NCBI GenBank assembly: GCA_013400975.1
Contig: WBMZ01011572.1
Coordinates: forward strand, 123,186-187,185
Source: Atrichornis clamosus
Taxonomy: Eukaryota; Chordata; Aves; Passeriformes; Menuridae
Direction of reading: 5' to 3'
Length of the DNA stretch: 64,000 nt
Part shown: positions 51,378-64,000 of the stretch, piece after piece
How the letters are laid out: every line of letters starts with the position of its first letter
How positions within the stretch are numbered: the first letter of the stretch is position 1
Notes under the pieces: generated by a model
Databases searched by the model: none
Seen by the model: the letters and a program-made list of their open reading frames with translations, nothing else
Told to the model about the DNA's origin: nothing
Program-made: the position numbers and the translations under genes

Positions 51378-54237
51378 AAATGATGGAAAGATTCCTCATC
51401 TTCATCACCACCTACAAGAGATGGGATCTCTTATCTATTAGTAATCCCAGGGCAAGGAGCTATTCCTTAGGTAGAAACTTTTCTAAAATTGTTGTCCTAT
51501 GAATGCTGCCTGGGATGCAATATTGTAAATGGAAAATGTGATGTATTTATAACAGTGTTGTACTACTATAGCACCACTACCACCTCCTTTATTTTTGTCC
51601 TGATATCTCAATAATCCATTTCACCCTTGAGAAAATCATGTATTTGATGCATGCTCTTTTGATTTTGAAAGCTCTGCTTTGTCTGGCCTTATGATTAAAT
51701 TTGAATGCTCTGTGCAAGCTTTAAAAGCATTCTTGAGCATGGCTTTTTTCTTCTTCTCTTGGCTTACCCAAAATTATCTGCACACCTTCATCCTTAATGC
51801 TCACTTCCACCCATATTCATATCTGCTACTTTTTTCCCTCCTAACTTCATATGCCATGTTTTCTCACTGCCCTTTCCTTGTAAAACAGCCTGAAAACTTA
51901 AATATATATATACACATATATATGTATTTGTATTCTTTAAATACGTGCAAGACCTTTGCAGTAGCTTCTTAAGGAAGATTCAACTCTCTTAATTTCCTTA
52001 TTCTTCCTACGGTCTCCCTGGATAAGGTGGCATCTACTCTATTTTTCTCTTCTTCAATGTGAAATCTAAAAGAAGGAGGAGAAAGCATGAAGAGACATGT
52101 CTTGTTCACTAATGCATCTGAATGTCAAAGGAATCTTTCAAGGGTTGAGTTAGCTGTGTGCTTGAATAATTTGCTACTGCTACTAGTGGATAGACAGGTA
52201 TTTGACCCGCATTTGTAAATCTGAATATAGACAAACTAGTCTACACCCTTAATTATAGTCCCTGCCCAGCACTGGGGATAAAAAAGAACAGATGCAAGGT
52301 ATTTGCCTTAATAAGACAGTAAATAGTTGTTCTTGTTGATGAGAGGTCAGATGAGACAGAAGGTGCTGAAGCAGACCACATAGGTCAGTGTCATGAGAGT
52401 TATAGACAGTAACTCTCTGTAACACGAAAATGAAGCATTAATTTTATGCAGAATGGAATGTATTCGCTACCGTGTTAGTGAACTATATCTTCTTGTCATG
52501 TATTTATAGGCTTATAAAAGTAAATACTGTTGGATAGACATTTATTTTAAGAAATGTTTTGTATTGTATGAAATATGGAAATTTTTATATTTTTCTAATA
52601 TTACTAGTTTATTTAAGGAGCAATCTCACAATGTTATCATGCATTAAATTATTTCTTTTTACTCCTAAAGAAATTTTTTTCATTCTTCAGGGGCTTCAGT
52701 CTTCTGTTTGAGTTGGAAAATAACCATTGGAATTCTAAATGCTGGGAGCTGTAGGGAGTATCTGTCTGACAAAGCTGTGCACTCAAACATGATGTTGCAT
52801 GTGTTTAAACTGAGCTTGGGAAACATTCTGGACCAAATTAGTAGTTTGCATGACTCTCATATTTGTGGCAAATTCTGATCCCATCTTGGTTTGTAAGATA
52901 TAGCATTGATTGTAAGGACCATAATTTCTCTTCATAATTTCTCTGCAATATTCTATGCAGCATACAGCTAGAAGAGATATTCCTTTTGATTCTTACACTG
53001 GGGAAGGATAAACTTAATGGCTTATATGGTTTGTCTCAAAAGCAGCAGGCTATGAAAGTACCAACAGCAAAGAAATAAGTTGCTATTGAGATGCTGCTCA
53101 ATCTTATTTCTCTTACTGAGACACCTGATCCTTTCCTTGAACACTTCTTTATCTTCATTCTAAGAACTGAAAAATAATGTAATTAGACTTCTTTATGGTG
53201 ATACTCCTATGAGCATTAAGAGTTGAGAGGAAAGGAAAAGAAGCCAAGCATTCATTTTTTTCTCAGCCATTCTCCTCTGTCCCCATAACTGTTTTGTTAC
53301 AAAAATGGAGAGAGAAAAAAACATGCTTAAGCAAGAACACAGGCACATAATCACTTTATGAGCTCTGGTAAACAGCTGAGTACCTGGTTTTAGTCCTTTG
53401 CACATGTCCAGAAATGCTGCTTGCAGAGGGTGATGGGCTGGGAGGAGGTGATATTCTAGCATTGCAGAAAGCCAAACCAACTCCAGCAGGAGTGAGCTGG
53501 AAGTGTTGTGTCATGGAAGCAACACCTGGACTTCTGCTACTGAGAGGTAGTTACCATCTGGGCAGCATCAGTATTCACAGTCTTCTCAGTGGGTGGAATA
53601 TTTCTTTTGCATGCAGTTTATTGAGGTTTTAGAATTTTTTTTATTTAATTCCAACTACATTAAGACTTCTCACTCAGATAAGTAGTATTACATTAAAATG
53701 GTAGGGGGGAATTTGAGGAATGAATTTTTTATACAAATTGTGCATTGTATAATGGTACAAATCAAGCAGGCCAGAGAAATTTTGGACAAGAATAAGTTCA
53801 TCTAACACAAGGTTTATGCTTTCATTTAAAACATGAAACATTCCCCAAACAAACAGGAAAATCCTGTTGTTATTGCATTTTTGAGATTTATACCAGTAGT
53901 TCTTTAAGACCCCTTTAAAAAAAAAAGTATTATAAAAGTCAAGAAAAATGTGCAGCCTCAGTTGTTTCAAATGTTGTAGCTCCTAATTTTCTGTAGAGGA
54001 ACTTTGTCTTTTGATGGCAGTTGCTACAGATGCCTCCTGGTTTAACTGTCAAGTCCTGTACCCTGTCCATGTTTCTCTCCCTGATCACCTTTTCATGGAC
54101 AGCTTTGTCTCATAGTAAATCACTGGTAGATGTATCCTAATGAGTAAACTTGGTAACGACAGATGTTTGTTTGAAGGCCTGACAGTAGAAGTAGGATGGT
54201 TATCCTGGCTGCACAGGCTCAGGTAAAAGACTGCCTT
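51376..54237. other. 3' UTR exon of C3orf52-like gene and intergenic sequence
   Basis: AT-rich sequence with no open frame I recognise. ATTAAA variants at 51694 and 52643 could end the transcript; the true 3' end is not determined. It probably also contains the 3' UTR of the minus-strand GCSAM-like gene next to 54238. Confidence 0.4.
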
Positions 54238-54435
54238 CTAAGTTACCAGGACATCGTCATATTCACTGTGCTCTTCAGGGCTGGCGACATTTTCCTTTCT
54301 CTTGGGCACACTGACAAGTGCATATTCTGTCTGATTATTGTTGTCAATCACAGAGACTTCATGTTTTACATCGTGGCTGACAGTCGAGTACCACAGTTCA
54401 CTGGAATTCATAGAATCTTTTTTGGCAACACGTTC
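54238..54435 (-). CDS. GCSAM: GCSAM-like adaptor, last coding exon (partial gene)
   Basis: On the minus strand a pyrimidine-rich tract and CCCCTCAG precede 54435, and an open frame of 65 codons ends in TAG at 54238-54240. It encodes SSELWYSTVSHD, TEYALVSVPKRK and SPEEHSEYDDVLVT. The spacing of the three Tyr motifs and the TEYxLxxxP and SPE...EY blocks match the C-terminus of human GCSAM (germinal-centre signalling adaptor) as remembered. Position and orientation after C3orf52 also fit. Upstream exons should lie at higher coordinates, but I could not identify them. No membrane segment or enzyme domain is seen; the tyrosines are probable phosphorylation and SH2-docking sites. The related GCSAML is an alternative name, less likely by position. 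Confidence 0.6.
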   Translation of the reverse strand, partial: ERVAKKDSMNSSELWYSTVSHDVKHEVSVIDNNNQTEYALVSVPKRKENVASPEEHSEYDDVLVT

Positions 54436-57400
54436 CTGAGGGGAAAAGAGGGAAAGAGGGAGTGAAGCTTCAACATTATTATACCCTGAAGAAGTTTGGA
54501 GACGTGAGCAGGTCTGGTCTAGCCTGTACACTCACGCAGTGCTGTTGACCAATACACACAGCACTGAGAAGGGTTGGTACATCCACGCTCATTTCCCCAC
54601 CGCCCGGGCTGTGGCTGCACACCTGGAGAGCCCAACCAGCCGCGGCACTGCTCAGCGGTGGTTACACGGTACAAGCTCATCACCACACGAGGGAGCACAG
54701 CAGCACGACTGGAGCCGGGGAGCCTGAACCACCCCGGCCCGGGCTCTCCCCTGGGCTGTCCCGGCAGAGAGAACACCCCGGTGAGCCTAAGGTGGCATCC
54801 ACTCAAACTGGGATGGGAGCTGATGGAGATGGGGTGACACTTACATGGGACAATTGATCGATGTATGTGAATGGAAAGCATTTGGAATTTGCACAAGACT
54901 TAATATGGGATGTTTAGGGGGTGAACTAAAGGGAGTGGGTCAGAGTTACTTGCAGAGTAGAAAGCATAAGAAAACAGGAATAAAGAGAGGCACAGAGGAG
55001 CCACAGCCAGCTTCCAGAGAGACTGTAAGGTCTGGGAGGCAATTGAGACCCCAAGTTTGTGCATGAGTGCATATGTCTGTGCAGGAGAAACACTGTCCTG
55101 GAAGGCCTGGTCTCTCCAGAGATGAAGTGATGGCTAATCCCTCCTGGCAACCCTCATCTAATGCTCTGCTTGAGAACAGAGGGAGGAGAAAGAAGAGCCA
55201 TTAGCGAAAGAGGAGGTAAGGTTGTGTGGGCAAATGCCTTCCCAACCCTGTTTAGACTTGCCCCTCCTCTTGCCTCCTGAAGGTGTTTGCTAATGGGTTG
55301 TGGGTGATTGTGCATTGAACAGCTAGCAGGATGACTCATTAAATCTAAAGGGACAATGCGCACTGATAAAGTTCTTGGAGCCAGAAGTTAAAAATTTGTT
55401 TGTCCTTGTGTTGAATTTGAGCGCAGGGATAGCGAAGGCAGCAAGTACCAGCTCTGTAGCGGTATCCTCTCTTGTCTGCAGTAGTGGTAGTGTTTTAAGG
55501 GAATATTGCTGGGTCTGTGGTGGCATTTGTAGCTGCTTTTCACACTCTAAGTTCAAGGGTTAAAAACTCCATAGGGTTAGCTTTTCTTTTTCAAGCATAG
55601 AAGCGAGAAAGAGTTCTTAGAATAAAATTCCTGCAGGATTTTTCTTGCATTTTTCAAGTTTACGTAAATCATATTGTCTGCTTAGATTCCGCTTTGTGTG
55701 AAACATCTCCTGACCTTGAGGACACTTCACTGAAAGTAAATCAGGCGGTTTGATTTGAGTTTTTGTAAAATTTTGAGATTTAGAAATTCTGGGAAACTGG
55801 AGCAGAACAATCAGGGGAGAATTGCTTATCACCAAATGCATTGCTCTCTCCTCCCCTCGTCATGATTGCAAAGAATTGGGAGGACAGCAGTATTTCTCTT
55901 AATGTGCCTGTGAAATGAGAACAGGTAGGCTCTTAATTTTCATGAGTGACTGGCTCCCAATCCACTGAGTGAAGTCTGGAGCACCTCTTGTCCCTTCAAA
56001 TACACAGGTCTAACCAAGACTTGCTCATAGCCACATTTTCCAGAATCTTTCCAGTCTTCATGTTTTGAAAGGCTGTTATCACCAACCTTCTCTTATCAGT
56101 GGGGAGACTGAAGTGCAGAGGTGGAGGGATTTCTCCCACACATCAATGGAGCAAGTGTGAAAACTTTCCTTAATTCACAGGCCAAGTTTAACACTCAGAA
56201 GGGGTGTCTCTCCTATTGCACTAACAGCCCTGCCAGGACTGTCTTCAAATCACGCTCTGAGGCTTTTACTCAGGACACCCAAAGCTCATAAAACCAGACA
56301 GCTAATTGGCAGGTTCCCCATCACAGTTCCACCCCCTCCTCTTCCCCCACAGTCCATCCCACACTCACAGGTACAAATGATGAGCTCATTTAATCACACC
56401 CTTTTCTGTCATCTTGCCCACTTTCTTCAAAATTTTCTGAAAAACACCCACTTATCTGCTGGGCACCAACTTTTGTTTTACTGACGTATCTTTATTTAAA
56501 AAAAAAACCCAAACAACCCGGTTAGGATGCTAAATGGCAGCTACCTTCTGTGGTGCTTCTGGTGATCACATAGGGTTTCTGGTATTTGCTCATCATCAGT
56601 GACTCAAGAGGCAACTTCACTTTCCCCCTGCTAAAATGAACTATTTACAAAGCAGAAGCAGCAAACCACAGGTATTTTGCTGCTGCCTCTCGGAGCCCAG
56701 AGTGTTAACATGGACAAACAACCACAAAAAAACACATAAGACTCTGAAGTGCATCAGTTGAAAAGTGGCTGTTCCCCCACCACGGCCTACCAGGATGATA
56801 AGTTTGGGCAGAGAAGCAGGGCATACACCATGTTATAGAATGACCTCTTAAATTACTCTGGGGTGCAGTGCCAGAACTCCTAAAACTAACTCCAAAGTAG
56901 GGAGGTAAGATGGACTGGACAGTGTGTTTATTATACCAGTCTTTTCTGGGTTGTAATGCAACCATTTGCTCCATTCTGATTTATCAGAAACTAAGTGTGA
57001 AACCTGAAAAGGCATGTTTGGTTTTTGGGGTTTTTTTTTTCTTCTAAAGGCAGTTGGGACATTGTAAAGAGAAACCTTATTCTTTTCCAACAGAGACTTA
57101 GAGATTTGTTGAGACATTTGCTAATTTTTTATAGTGGAAATATTAACCAAAACCTTTAAAGCCTTGACATATTAAATCTCCCTTCATTTTTTAACTGAAG
57201 ATTTCTTTATTACTAAACCAGGTTGGCAATAGTCCAGTTAAATGACTTTTAGAAAATGTTATGTTGAAACTGAAACTTTTTGTGGAAACTTGCTAGTAGT
57301 CAAGAGAGGCTTTGCTGGCTACCGGAAAGCTGAGTGGAGAAGGGAAGGAGGAGGAGGACAGAGAAGCACCCCCGCAGCCATAAGTTGTGTGGTGGCTGGG

Positions 57401-60400
57401 GACACTCGCCCAGGATGTGATCACAAGGTTCAGCCCCCTGAACTGTCTGATTTGGGCCAGACAACCTTGCACTCAGCCTCAGAAACTGTGACTGAGTGCT
57501 GCAGTCTGCTTGGCCACTGGCTGCCCAAGAATGGGGCTGTATGTCAGCTACAGTTTGATGTGCATACACTTATTTCTTATGTAGGCTTAAACTGGTGGTT
57601 TTCTGTATCCTGAGCAAATAGTCTGATTATTCTAAGCAAATAGTCAGATTATGGACTTTTCTCTCTCTCCTGTGGGAACACGATGGATACCTTGTCTTTC
57701 TAATAGGGGGATGTTTTGGACTCAGTTGCCCCAGAGAGCAGGTAGAAAACAAAAAACATGTTTAGTCTTTACCTTGATTGTACCTGGTGAATAGCTGCAG
57801 GTCTGTGCTGAGGAAAGAGGAAGAAAACACATGTGATTGTCATTCTTTGGTGCAGCAACACAAGACAAGGATTTTTGCCAGTATAGGATTTACTCAGCTA
57901 CAAACTGAGCATAGGCTTTGCAAAAACATGAACTCATGTGACATTTGGGGAAAGGTGTGAACCTTTGAGAGCTAAATAAATCTGATGATTTTCAAGAGTT
58001 ATCTTTTCTCTACTTTACACATACTTGTGCCACACAGCACTACTCACCGACCTTAATTAAACCTAGATGTGCAATCTTCTCGTGTTTTTCTTTTAGTTTT
58101 GTTTTCAGTGTTTTAATTAACTGAAATCAGTTTCACACGTCGCCTGAGAAATGGATGTTCTTGCTTGCTCTCTGACTGTATTTTAGCTTTATGGCCAATG
58201 CAGCCCTACTTTTGCCTGGGATTACTGTCTAGTCACTGGGGTGCAGAGGCACTGTGTGATGTGACACAAGCACTGGGTGTCTGTGTGCCTGGGCTTGGCA
58301 GCCTTGAGCTTTTCTGTGAGCTTGTCTCCTGGCCCATAAACCTCTAAGTGGCAGAGGGCGGTCATTTGCACCATGCTTTCTCCCAGCCTTGCTTTTATCA
58401 GTCTAGCTGGTTCTTGTTGTGAGGTTGATTGAACAGGTTGCTCCTGTAAAATTTCAGAGATGAACTTTCACTTTTGCTTACGATAACGGGGGTTTTAAAG
58501 CATACTTGTTTTGCAACCTGACAGAAGGAGAGATGTCAGTCTCTCAATATGACGTTAAAGCTGCAATTTTAGAGAATTTACAGTGGTTTTAAATATTATT
58601 GTGCTGCCTTAATAATGCCATGAAACTACCAGTGTATATGACCAAAAAGAAGCTGGTTTTTGCTAAGCAAGTACAGTAACTTGTGAAAGTGATAAAAGTA
58701 CTACACCTTTGCTACATGAATGGCTTTACCCACAAGAGAGAAAATCTCAATCTAAACCAAGACCTCCTGATTCACGTGAACGCATGTGATCCTGGCTACC
58801 ATGTGAGTCTTCCCTATTTGCATATTCAATATGCAGAAACTATTTTATTAGGAGAACACGTCATACTGACATCTGTTTAGTGAAAGTCCTAACTGTGCTC
58901 GTGTATGGGGAATGGGGGCTGGTGTGTGAGCAAGTGCAGGTTCTGCTCTGCTGGCAGCCCCCTTGCTTCAGCAGCCCACCACCTTTTTTGCAGGGGAGGA
59001 AGCAAGGGCATAGCAGAGGTTCCCCTGCTGTGGTTCAAGGGCTTGCAAGCCTCTGGGTCTGGTTCTGATGTACAAAGGCCAAGTTCACCACTGCAGGAAG
59101 CAGCTGCAAGGTGGTGGCTGAGGCACCTGTGGTTTAGTAGCTGAAGGGGATGTCTGCCCCCTCATGCTGCCTTCTCCACAAACAAAAAAGACCAAAGAGG
59201 CCCCAAGTAATCTGGCACCAGGTGGTGCCTTGCATTCACCCCCTGGATGCAAGGAGGCTTCCCTCAGCTGGGATGCAAAATGCCTTGTCATGGCTGCTGC
59301 CCACGGCTATGCCTGCCAGCTGCCTCCACAGAGCTGCAGAGGACTCCCCCATGCCCCCACTCATGCCGTGCCACACCACCTCCGAGGGGCGCATGCAGCT
59401 TCTTTACTTACTTTGCTTATGGGAGTTTCTTTTTCTCCTGGTGGGGACGGGCACTTTCCACCTAGGGCATGGAAATAAGGGTCAGCAGGTAGATCTGGCA
59501 CTTTTTAGTCCTCACTACCCGCTGCCAACCCCTGGGCACTCGCAATCCCGTATGGAGGTCCCTTCTCCAGCTTTTTGGACAAGGCATTTTATGCAGTTTC
59601 TCTGCCCCTGTTCTCCCCGGGAGGCAGCCCCTGGCAGGCACCAGCCTTGCCCTGGAGGCTGCAGGAGCAGGGGCTGCCACAGGGGAGGAGAGGCACAAAT
59701 CACGGGTCCAGGGATGGAGGGATGGAGGGAGGGCAGGGACAAGCTGGCAGCAGCTGGCAGGTGTTACAGCCTTTAGCTGTTCCTGGGAAGTACGGCCTTT
59801 GTCCCCCTGCTGGAGCCTGGCAGTACAGCAGCAAAGTTCGTGGATTTGAGGGGCAATCAGCCTTTGTTCTTGTCCATATTAAATAGCTCTAGATGGGTGA
59901 GTGAGCAGTAAATATGGGGAAGAGAAAGAAGAGAACCAGTCTCATGCGTCCACAAATAATCTACATCAGTCTGACTTCGAGCATGTTTGGGGGCAAAGGA
60001 AAAGGAGGAAAAACACGGCGATTGTGTGACAGAAACTGCAAACACATGGGGGTGAGTGCAAGGCTAGAGGATTTCATCACTAGCAGTTGAAATGATGCTT
60101 GCTGGTTCCAGCAGAAACTATACTTCCAGTTTTAATTACTGGAATTATTTGGCAAATTTAGAACCTTTACCTTATATTCAGATTGCTGTTAACAAGTTTC
60201 TCGGTAATAAGAGCTATGCTTGCTGTGGCATACAATACTGCTTATAATTTAGAGTTTTGTGCTTGTAAAAGGCCTGTAATTTACAAACATTTTGCAATGT
60301 AGTGTTAATATTTATATGCTAAATTCATATACATAATAAAAATGTGCTAAGGGTATAAAACTGCCAAGTCATATGAATTTGGGAATTACACCAATTTACT

Positions 60401-63400
60401 GGTAGAGGTACATTGTGAATCAGTCTCTAATTGCATATTTGCATATGTTTTTCTTTCTCGGGACTGAGGTAAATAGGTAATGCCAGCATTCTTTTTTGCT
60501 GTTGATACTTTCCTTGCTAAATGTGTGCTCTTAAGTCTTATTTCTTTCATAAACTGCCTAAATTTGGCAACTCACCTGGAACAATTTCTTTCTGCATGTC
60601 CCTGGTGCTCTTAAAAGAGTAGCAGAAATTTTTGCAAATATCAGTGAACTTTCTACTTTTCTGTTTAGTGGGAGAATTTAGATAAGTTTTATTACAGCTG
60701 TGTATAAAAACAAAGCTATAATCCTACCTCGTTCCAGGTTACCCACCTGGTTTTCTTTGGTTATATATAGTGTTTTGCCTATACTGAACATAAAGTCCTC
60801 TAGCTTAGATGCTAGCATGATCATTTCATACAATTCGGTCCTAGAATTCCTTTGAGATACATCTAAAATAAAATATGTATGTGTATTTATAATACACAGA
60901 ATTCACATTAGGAGTCTTTCATAACTGTCAGATAATGTGAGTTTGATATAAGTATTTTTGTTTTCTGATCCCTATTTGTCACTTTTTCTTGTTTATATTC
61001 AGTCAGCTTCTGACTTTTTAGTCCCTTGCTCAGATGAAAAGGCTGTTGGGCTTGGGTAGCTCTTCCCCTGACCTGTCAAAAGATACATAGTATATGTTCT
61101 TGCAGTAAATTAGGCTTGTAAACTGCTGCATAGCTCTTAGATAAATTCTATTTAGTCAGTCATGTGTAATCCTGTGGGAAAACATGTCACATGGTTTGAG
61201 AATTTAGAGCATTTCTCAGCATCTGCATTTATGCTACAGACATGCTGACACTCTGAGGAAGGTCCCCAGCACTTAGAGGAAGGGAGCCCAACTTGCCTGT
61301 GCATAGAGAGAGGTTCTGAAGGTTTGGTTCCTGTTGGGTTTTTTTTTTTTGAGGCAAAAGTATAGGTTTATCAGTAAAAATGCTGGGAAATAGTTCTGGC
61401 CAGCAGTTGCAAAAGAGGAGAAACGTGACTCAACTATTAAAATGAGAACAAAGGCAAATTTCCTTTTCTTTCATCCTATAGTTTCACTTTGCTCTTTGCA
61501 GAGTAGCTGCATGAACTGTGTTACAAGGTACAGAGGCTGTCGTGCTCGGGAAGTGGTCAAACCAAATATAGAAATGCCTCTATAAAGTAAGCACTCCAAA
61601 TTGAAGGGATGAAGTGGCAGACTTGGGGATATATTAGGAAGAAGGAAAGAGCATTAAGAAATTAACTCCAGAGGAAGCAGCAGAGTTTATGGATAAATGG
61701 TAGGGTCTGAAATCTGCAACATTTTCTCCCACCAGCTGCAGCTGCTGTTAAAAGCTCAAGTTTGTGTTAGGCCTGCTGTGCACACCAGAAACTAAGGTTG
61801 CCTTCAATCTGATTTTACTTTGACCCAGCTGCCAAAGGGCCAAGAGACAAGGTGGTGGATGTCCTTTCTGTCCCTGAAGGGGGACTTCCTGGGCAGAGGT
61901 AGTGCCATGCTGCTGGTAAGGTCACACAGACACCCACAGAGCCACCTTTATCAGGGATGATGCCAGCCTCACCTGCTTCCAGAAATATGATATTCCTCTG
62001 GCCTGCTGTGGGGCATGATAGCACCGGCCTTTAGGAGGGAGGGCTTCAGTGGGGAGCTGCTGCAGCTGTTGTTTCCATCTAACCTGGTGTGCCTCGAGGT
62101 TACTGGTCCAGAATCAGCTGGACCTTCTTCCCAAAATATTCAGCTCCTACCTGAATCCTTAAATTTACCACCTCTGACACAAAGCTGCCTAACTCTCAAA
62201 AACCCCACATCCAAGTAAAAAAGGGCCACCCTTGCTCTCTGGCTGGCAGCTTGGCAAAGAAAGCCCAATGCCCCATCACTTCAGTACATTTTAATGCCTG
62301 CCATCCCTGTAGTTGGCCCTTCACCCTCCTCCCTTGGACCCCACCAGCCAAGCCCGGTTGTCACCTACATGTGGGCTAATTAATCTCAAGCTGATGAACT
62401 TTGCCTGCCCGTTTCACTGGAGTGATAATTTGGGGTTATTTCTTCCAACTGGCTGCCAGTTTTCCCAAGACTTGTAGACACTCTCCCACCTGTAGGTGCC
62501 CATCTACTTTGATTTTTTTGCAGATCTAGTTAAAGTTACTTAGGAGAGATGCCGACACCTGGATGATGTACCTGAATGAGCCTCATTCCTCAGGAATTTG
62601 GTGTAGATGGGCTGCCTGCTATGAGACACATATAAACTTTGTTGTAATCTGAGCTTTCGCTTTAGCCTGACTTTGAGCTGGCCCTGTGCTGTAGAGTAGA
62701 GGAGCCTTTCCTAGCTGACCCTCAGTCTCTGTCTCTCACGCTGCCTGGAGAGCAGCAGTGGTCAGGACTGGACCTCTGCAAGACCAGAGCTTTGCAAGGA
62801 TGCTGAGTCACTGCATAGGAATGACTATTTCTGGGGAAAAAAAACCCCAAAACACAAAACCAAAACAAAAACCCCACCCTCGTCATTTCTCCATCCCTCT
62901 GAACCTCTATAAGGTCTATGACTTTTCTGAAAGCTTTGTCAGCAATTGGGCAGCTCTGACTGAGGAGAGACATGCTACACAAAAGTCACACCAAGCAGGC
63001 ATGGCTCATTGACAGGAGCTGGAGAGAGAGGTATTGCAGTTGCTCTCTGCCCTGCAAGAGCAGCTGGTCAATGCTCCCCCCAGATTACTTCTCCTGGCAG
63101 TGGTTCGTTAGAGTTTTTGAAAGTGACAAAAACAGGGCGAGGGGCTGCATGAGCACAGCCTGAAGCTGTCTGTTACAACAGTGGTCCTTCCTGCCCTCCC
63201 CTCTGATGGGGAATAAGGGTTTCACGGCACCATCAAGATAGCAGGAAAAATCTGCTTTACAAAAACCTTTCTTGCAAGGTTCTTGTAAAGAATTCTGTTC
63301 TGATTGCTTCTCCTGGAAAGCAGTCAGGATTTATTTCAAAAGCAACCTAAGTCCCACATGTTGGCGTGGCATGGCCACTTAAAGCAGTGGGGATTCAGCA

Positions 63401-64000
63401 AGCTTGGGAGCTGAGAACCTGGAGCTGAGACCCTGAAGGCGCATGAGTGGATCACTGCTCCTTGCTGCCACAGGTGAAGACACATCAGTTTCACATGGAT
63501 TTTGTTGGCCTTGAATCAAGCTGCTTCTTAGAGCAAGGCTTCATGCTTTGGGGAATTTTGCCCTTTCCCTCAAGGGCAGGTAATATGGTCATGACTTAAA
63601 CATCTGGGCACAGACCTGCAGGGATGTGAGAGATGCACTCTCTTTGGAAAAAAGCGGAACATTTAATTTTGGCAAGGGAGAGCCTTGTCTGAACTCCTTA
63701 ACACCAAGTAAGCAGCCAGGGTACAGTATTTAGAGGTTGCATGACCTTTTCTTTGACCTATCAAGAAGACAATGGAAAAGAAAGGGAATTTTCCACCTGT
63801 CCTAGGTGGCTCCTGCTGAGCATCCTCCTCTATCCATATAGCTCCTTAGGAGACAACCTACTCCTAACCTCTGATGTACATAACTATAGTATACTCATAT
63901 ATCCTGTGTACAGCATTTAAATATATTGTACAATTTAGTCTATTTCTATATAGTGTATAAAAAAGCTTGTCTTCATGAGACACTGTCGTGGTTTTGCTAG
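54436..64000. other. Region beyond the GCSAM-like exon; no gene recognised
   Basis: Should hold upstream (5') exons and introns of the minus-strand GCSAM-like gene, but none could be supported. A GC-richer part lies at about 58900-59850. Open frames here lack recognisable domains and splice context. Confidence 0.4.

Noticed and set aside
56270..56318. Minus-strand ATGGGGAACCTG as a possible GCSAM first exon (MGN start)
   Set aside because: Frame closes after about eleven codons with no convincing donor; the MGN match alone is too weak.
59150..59776. Plus-strand open frame of 208 codons
   Set aside because: Lies in a GC-richer stretch where stops are rare in several frames at once; Pro/Gly/Cys-rich composition with no domain.

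Overview
The window looks like avian nuclear DNA. Genes are split into short exons by introns of 0.1 to 4 kb with GT/AG borders, and the interspersed repeats are CR1-type LINE 3' ends. The called features are exons on the plus strand plus one minus-strand exon. Nothing prokaryotic is present. Gene names come from remembered protein families, because no database search was possible. || Region 1 (1-17102): the 3' part of a type II transmembrane serine protease gene, best matching TMPRSS7 (matriptase-3). Twelve exons encode CUB1, CUB2, three LDL-receptor class A (LDLa) modules and a complete trypsin-like domain. The cytoplasmic tail, membrane anchor and SEA exons lie before the window. Two polyadenylation signals follow the stop. 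|| Region 2 (18789-40742): a complete second gene of the same class, with 17 coding exons that sum to an open frame of 780 codons plus stop. It runs tail, membrane anchor, SEA, CUB1, CUB2, two LDLa, trypsin domain. Its protease resembles matriptase (ST14) more than TMPRSS7. Every exon matches the first gene in phase and nearly in length, so the two are an old tandem duplicate. A decayed LDLa exon sits in its intron 11, exactly where the missing first LDLa module should be. || Region 3 (44104-51377): a C3orf52 (TTMP)-like gene encoding a short single-pass SEA protein. It has the same intron phases as the membrane-SEA half of its protease neighbour, which suggests a protease-less offshoot of the same array. 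In this sequence its third coding exon is one base short, so the frame is broken. || Region 4 (54238-54435, minus strand): the last coding exon of a GCSAM-like adaptor with tyrosine motifs. The order TMPRSS7, C3orf52, GCSAM (opposite strand) matches the human 3q13.2 order as I remember it. || Beyond 54.5 kb I find no supportable gene. || Working together: the two proteases should be cell-surface zymogens cleaved after Arg at R|IVGG, with trypsin-like (Asp in S1) specificity. C3orf52 keeps only the anchor and SEA part. The GCSAM-like gene is a signalling adaptor unrelated in sequence.
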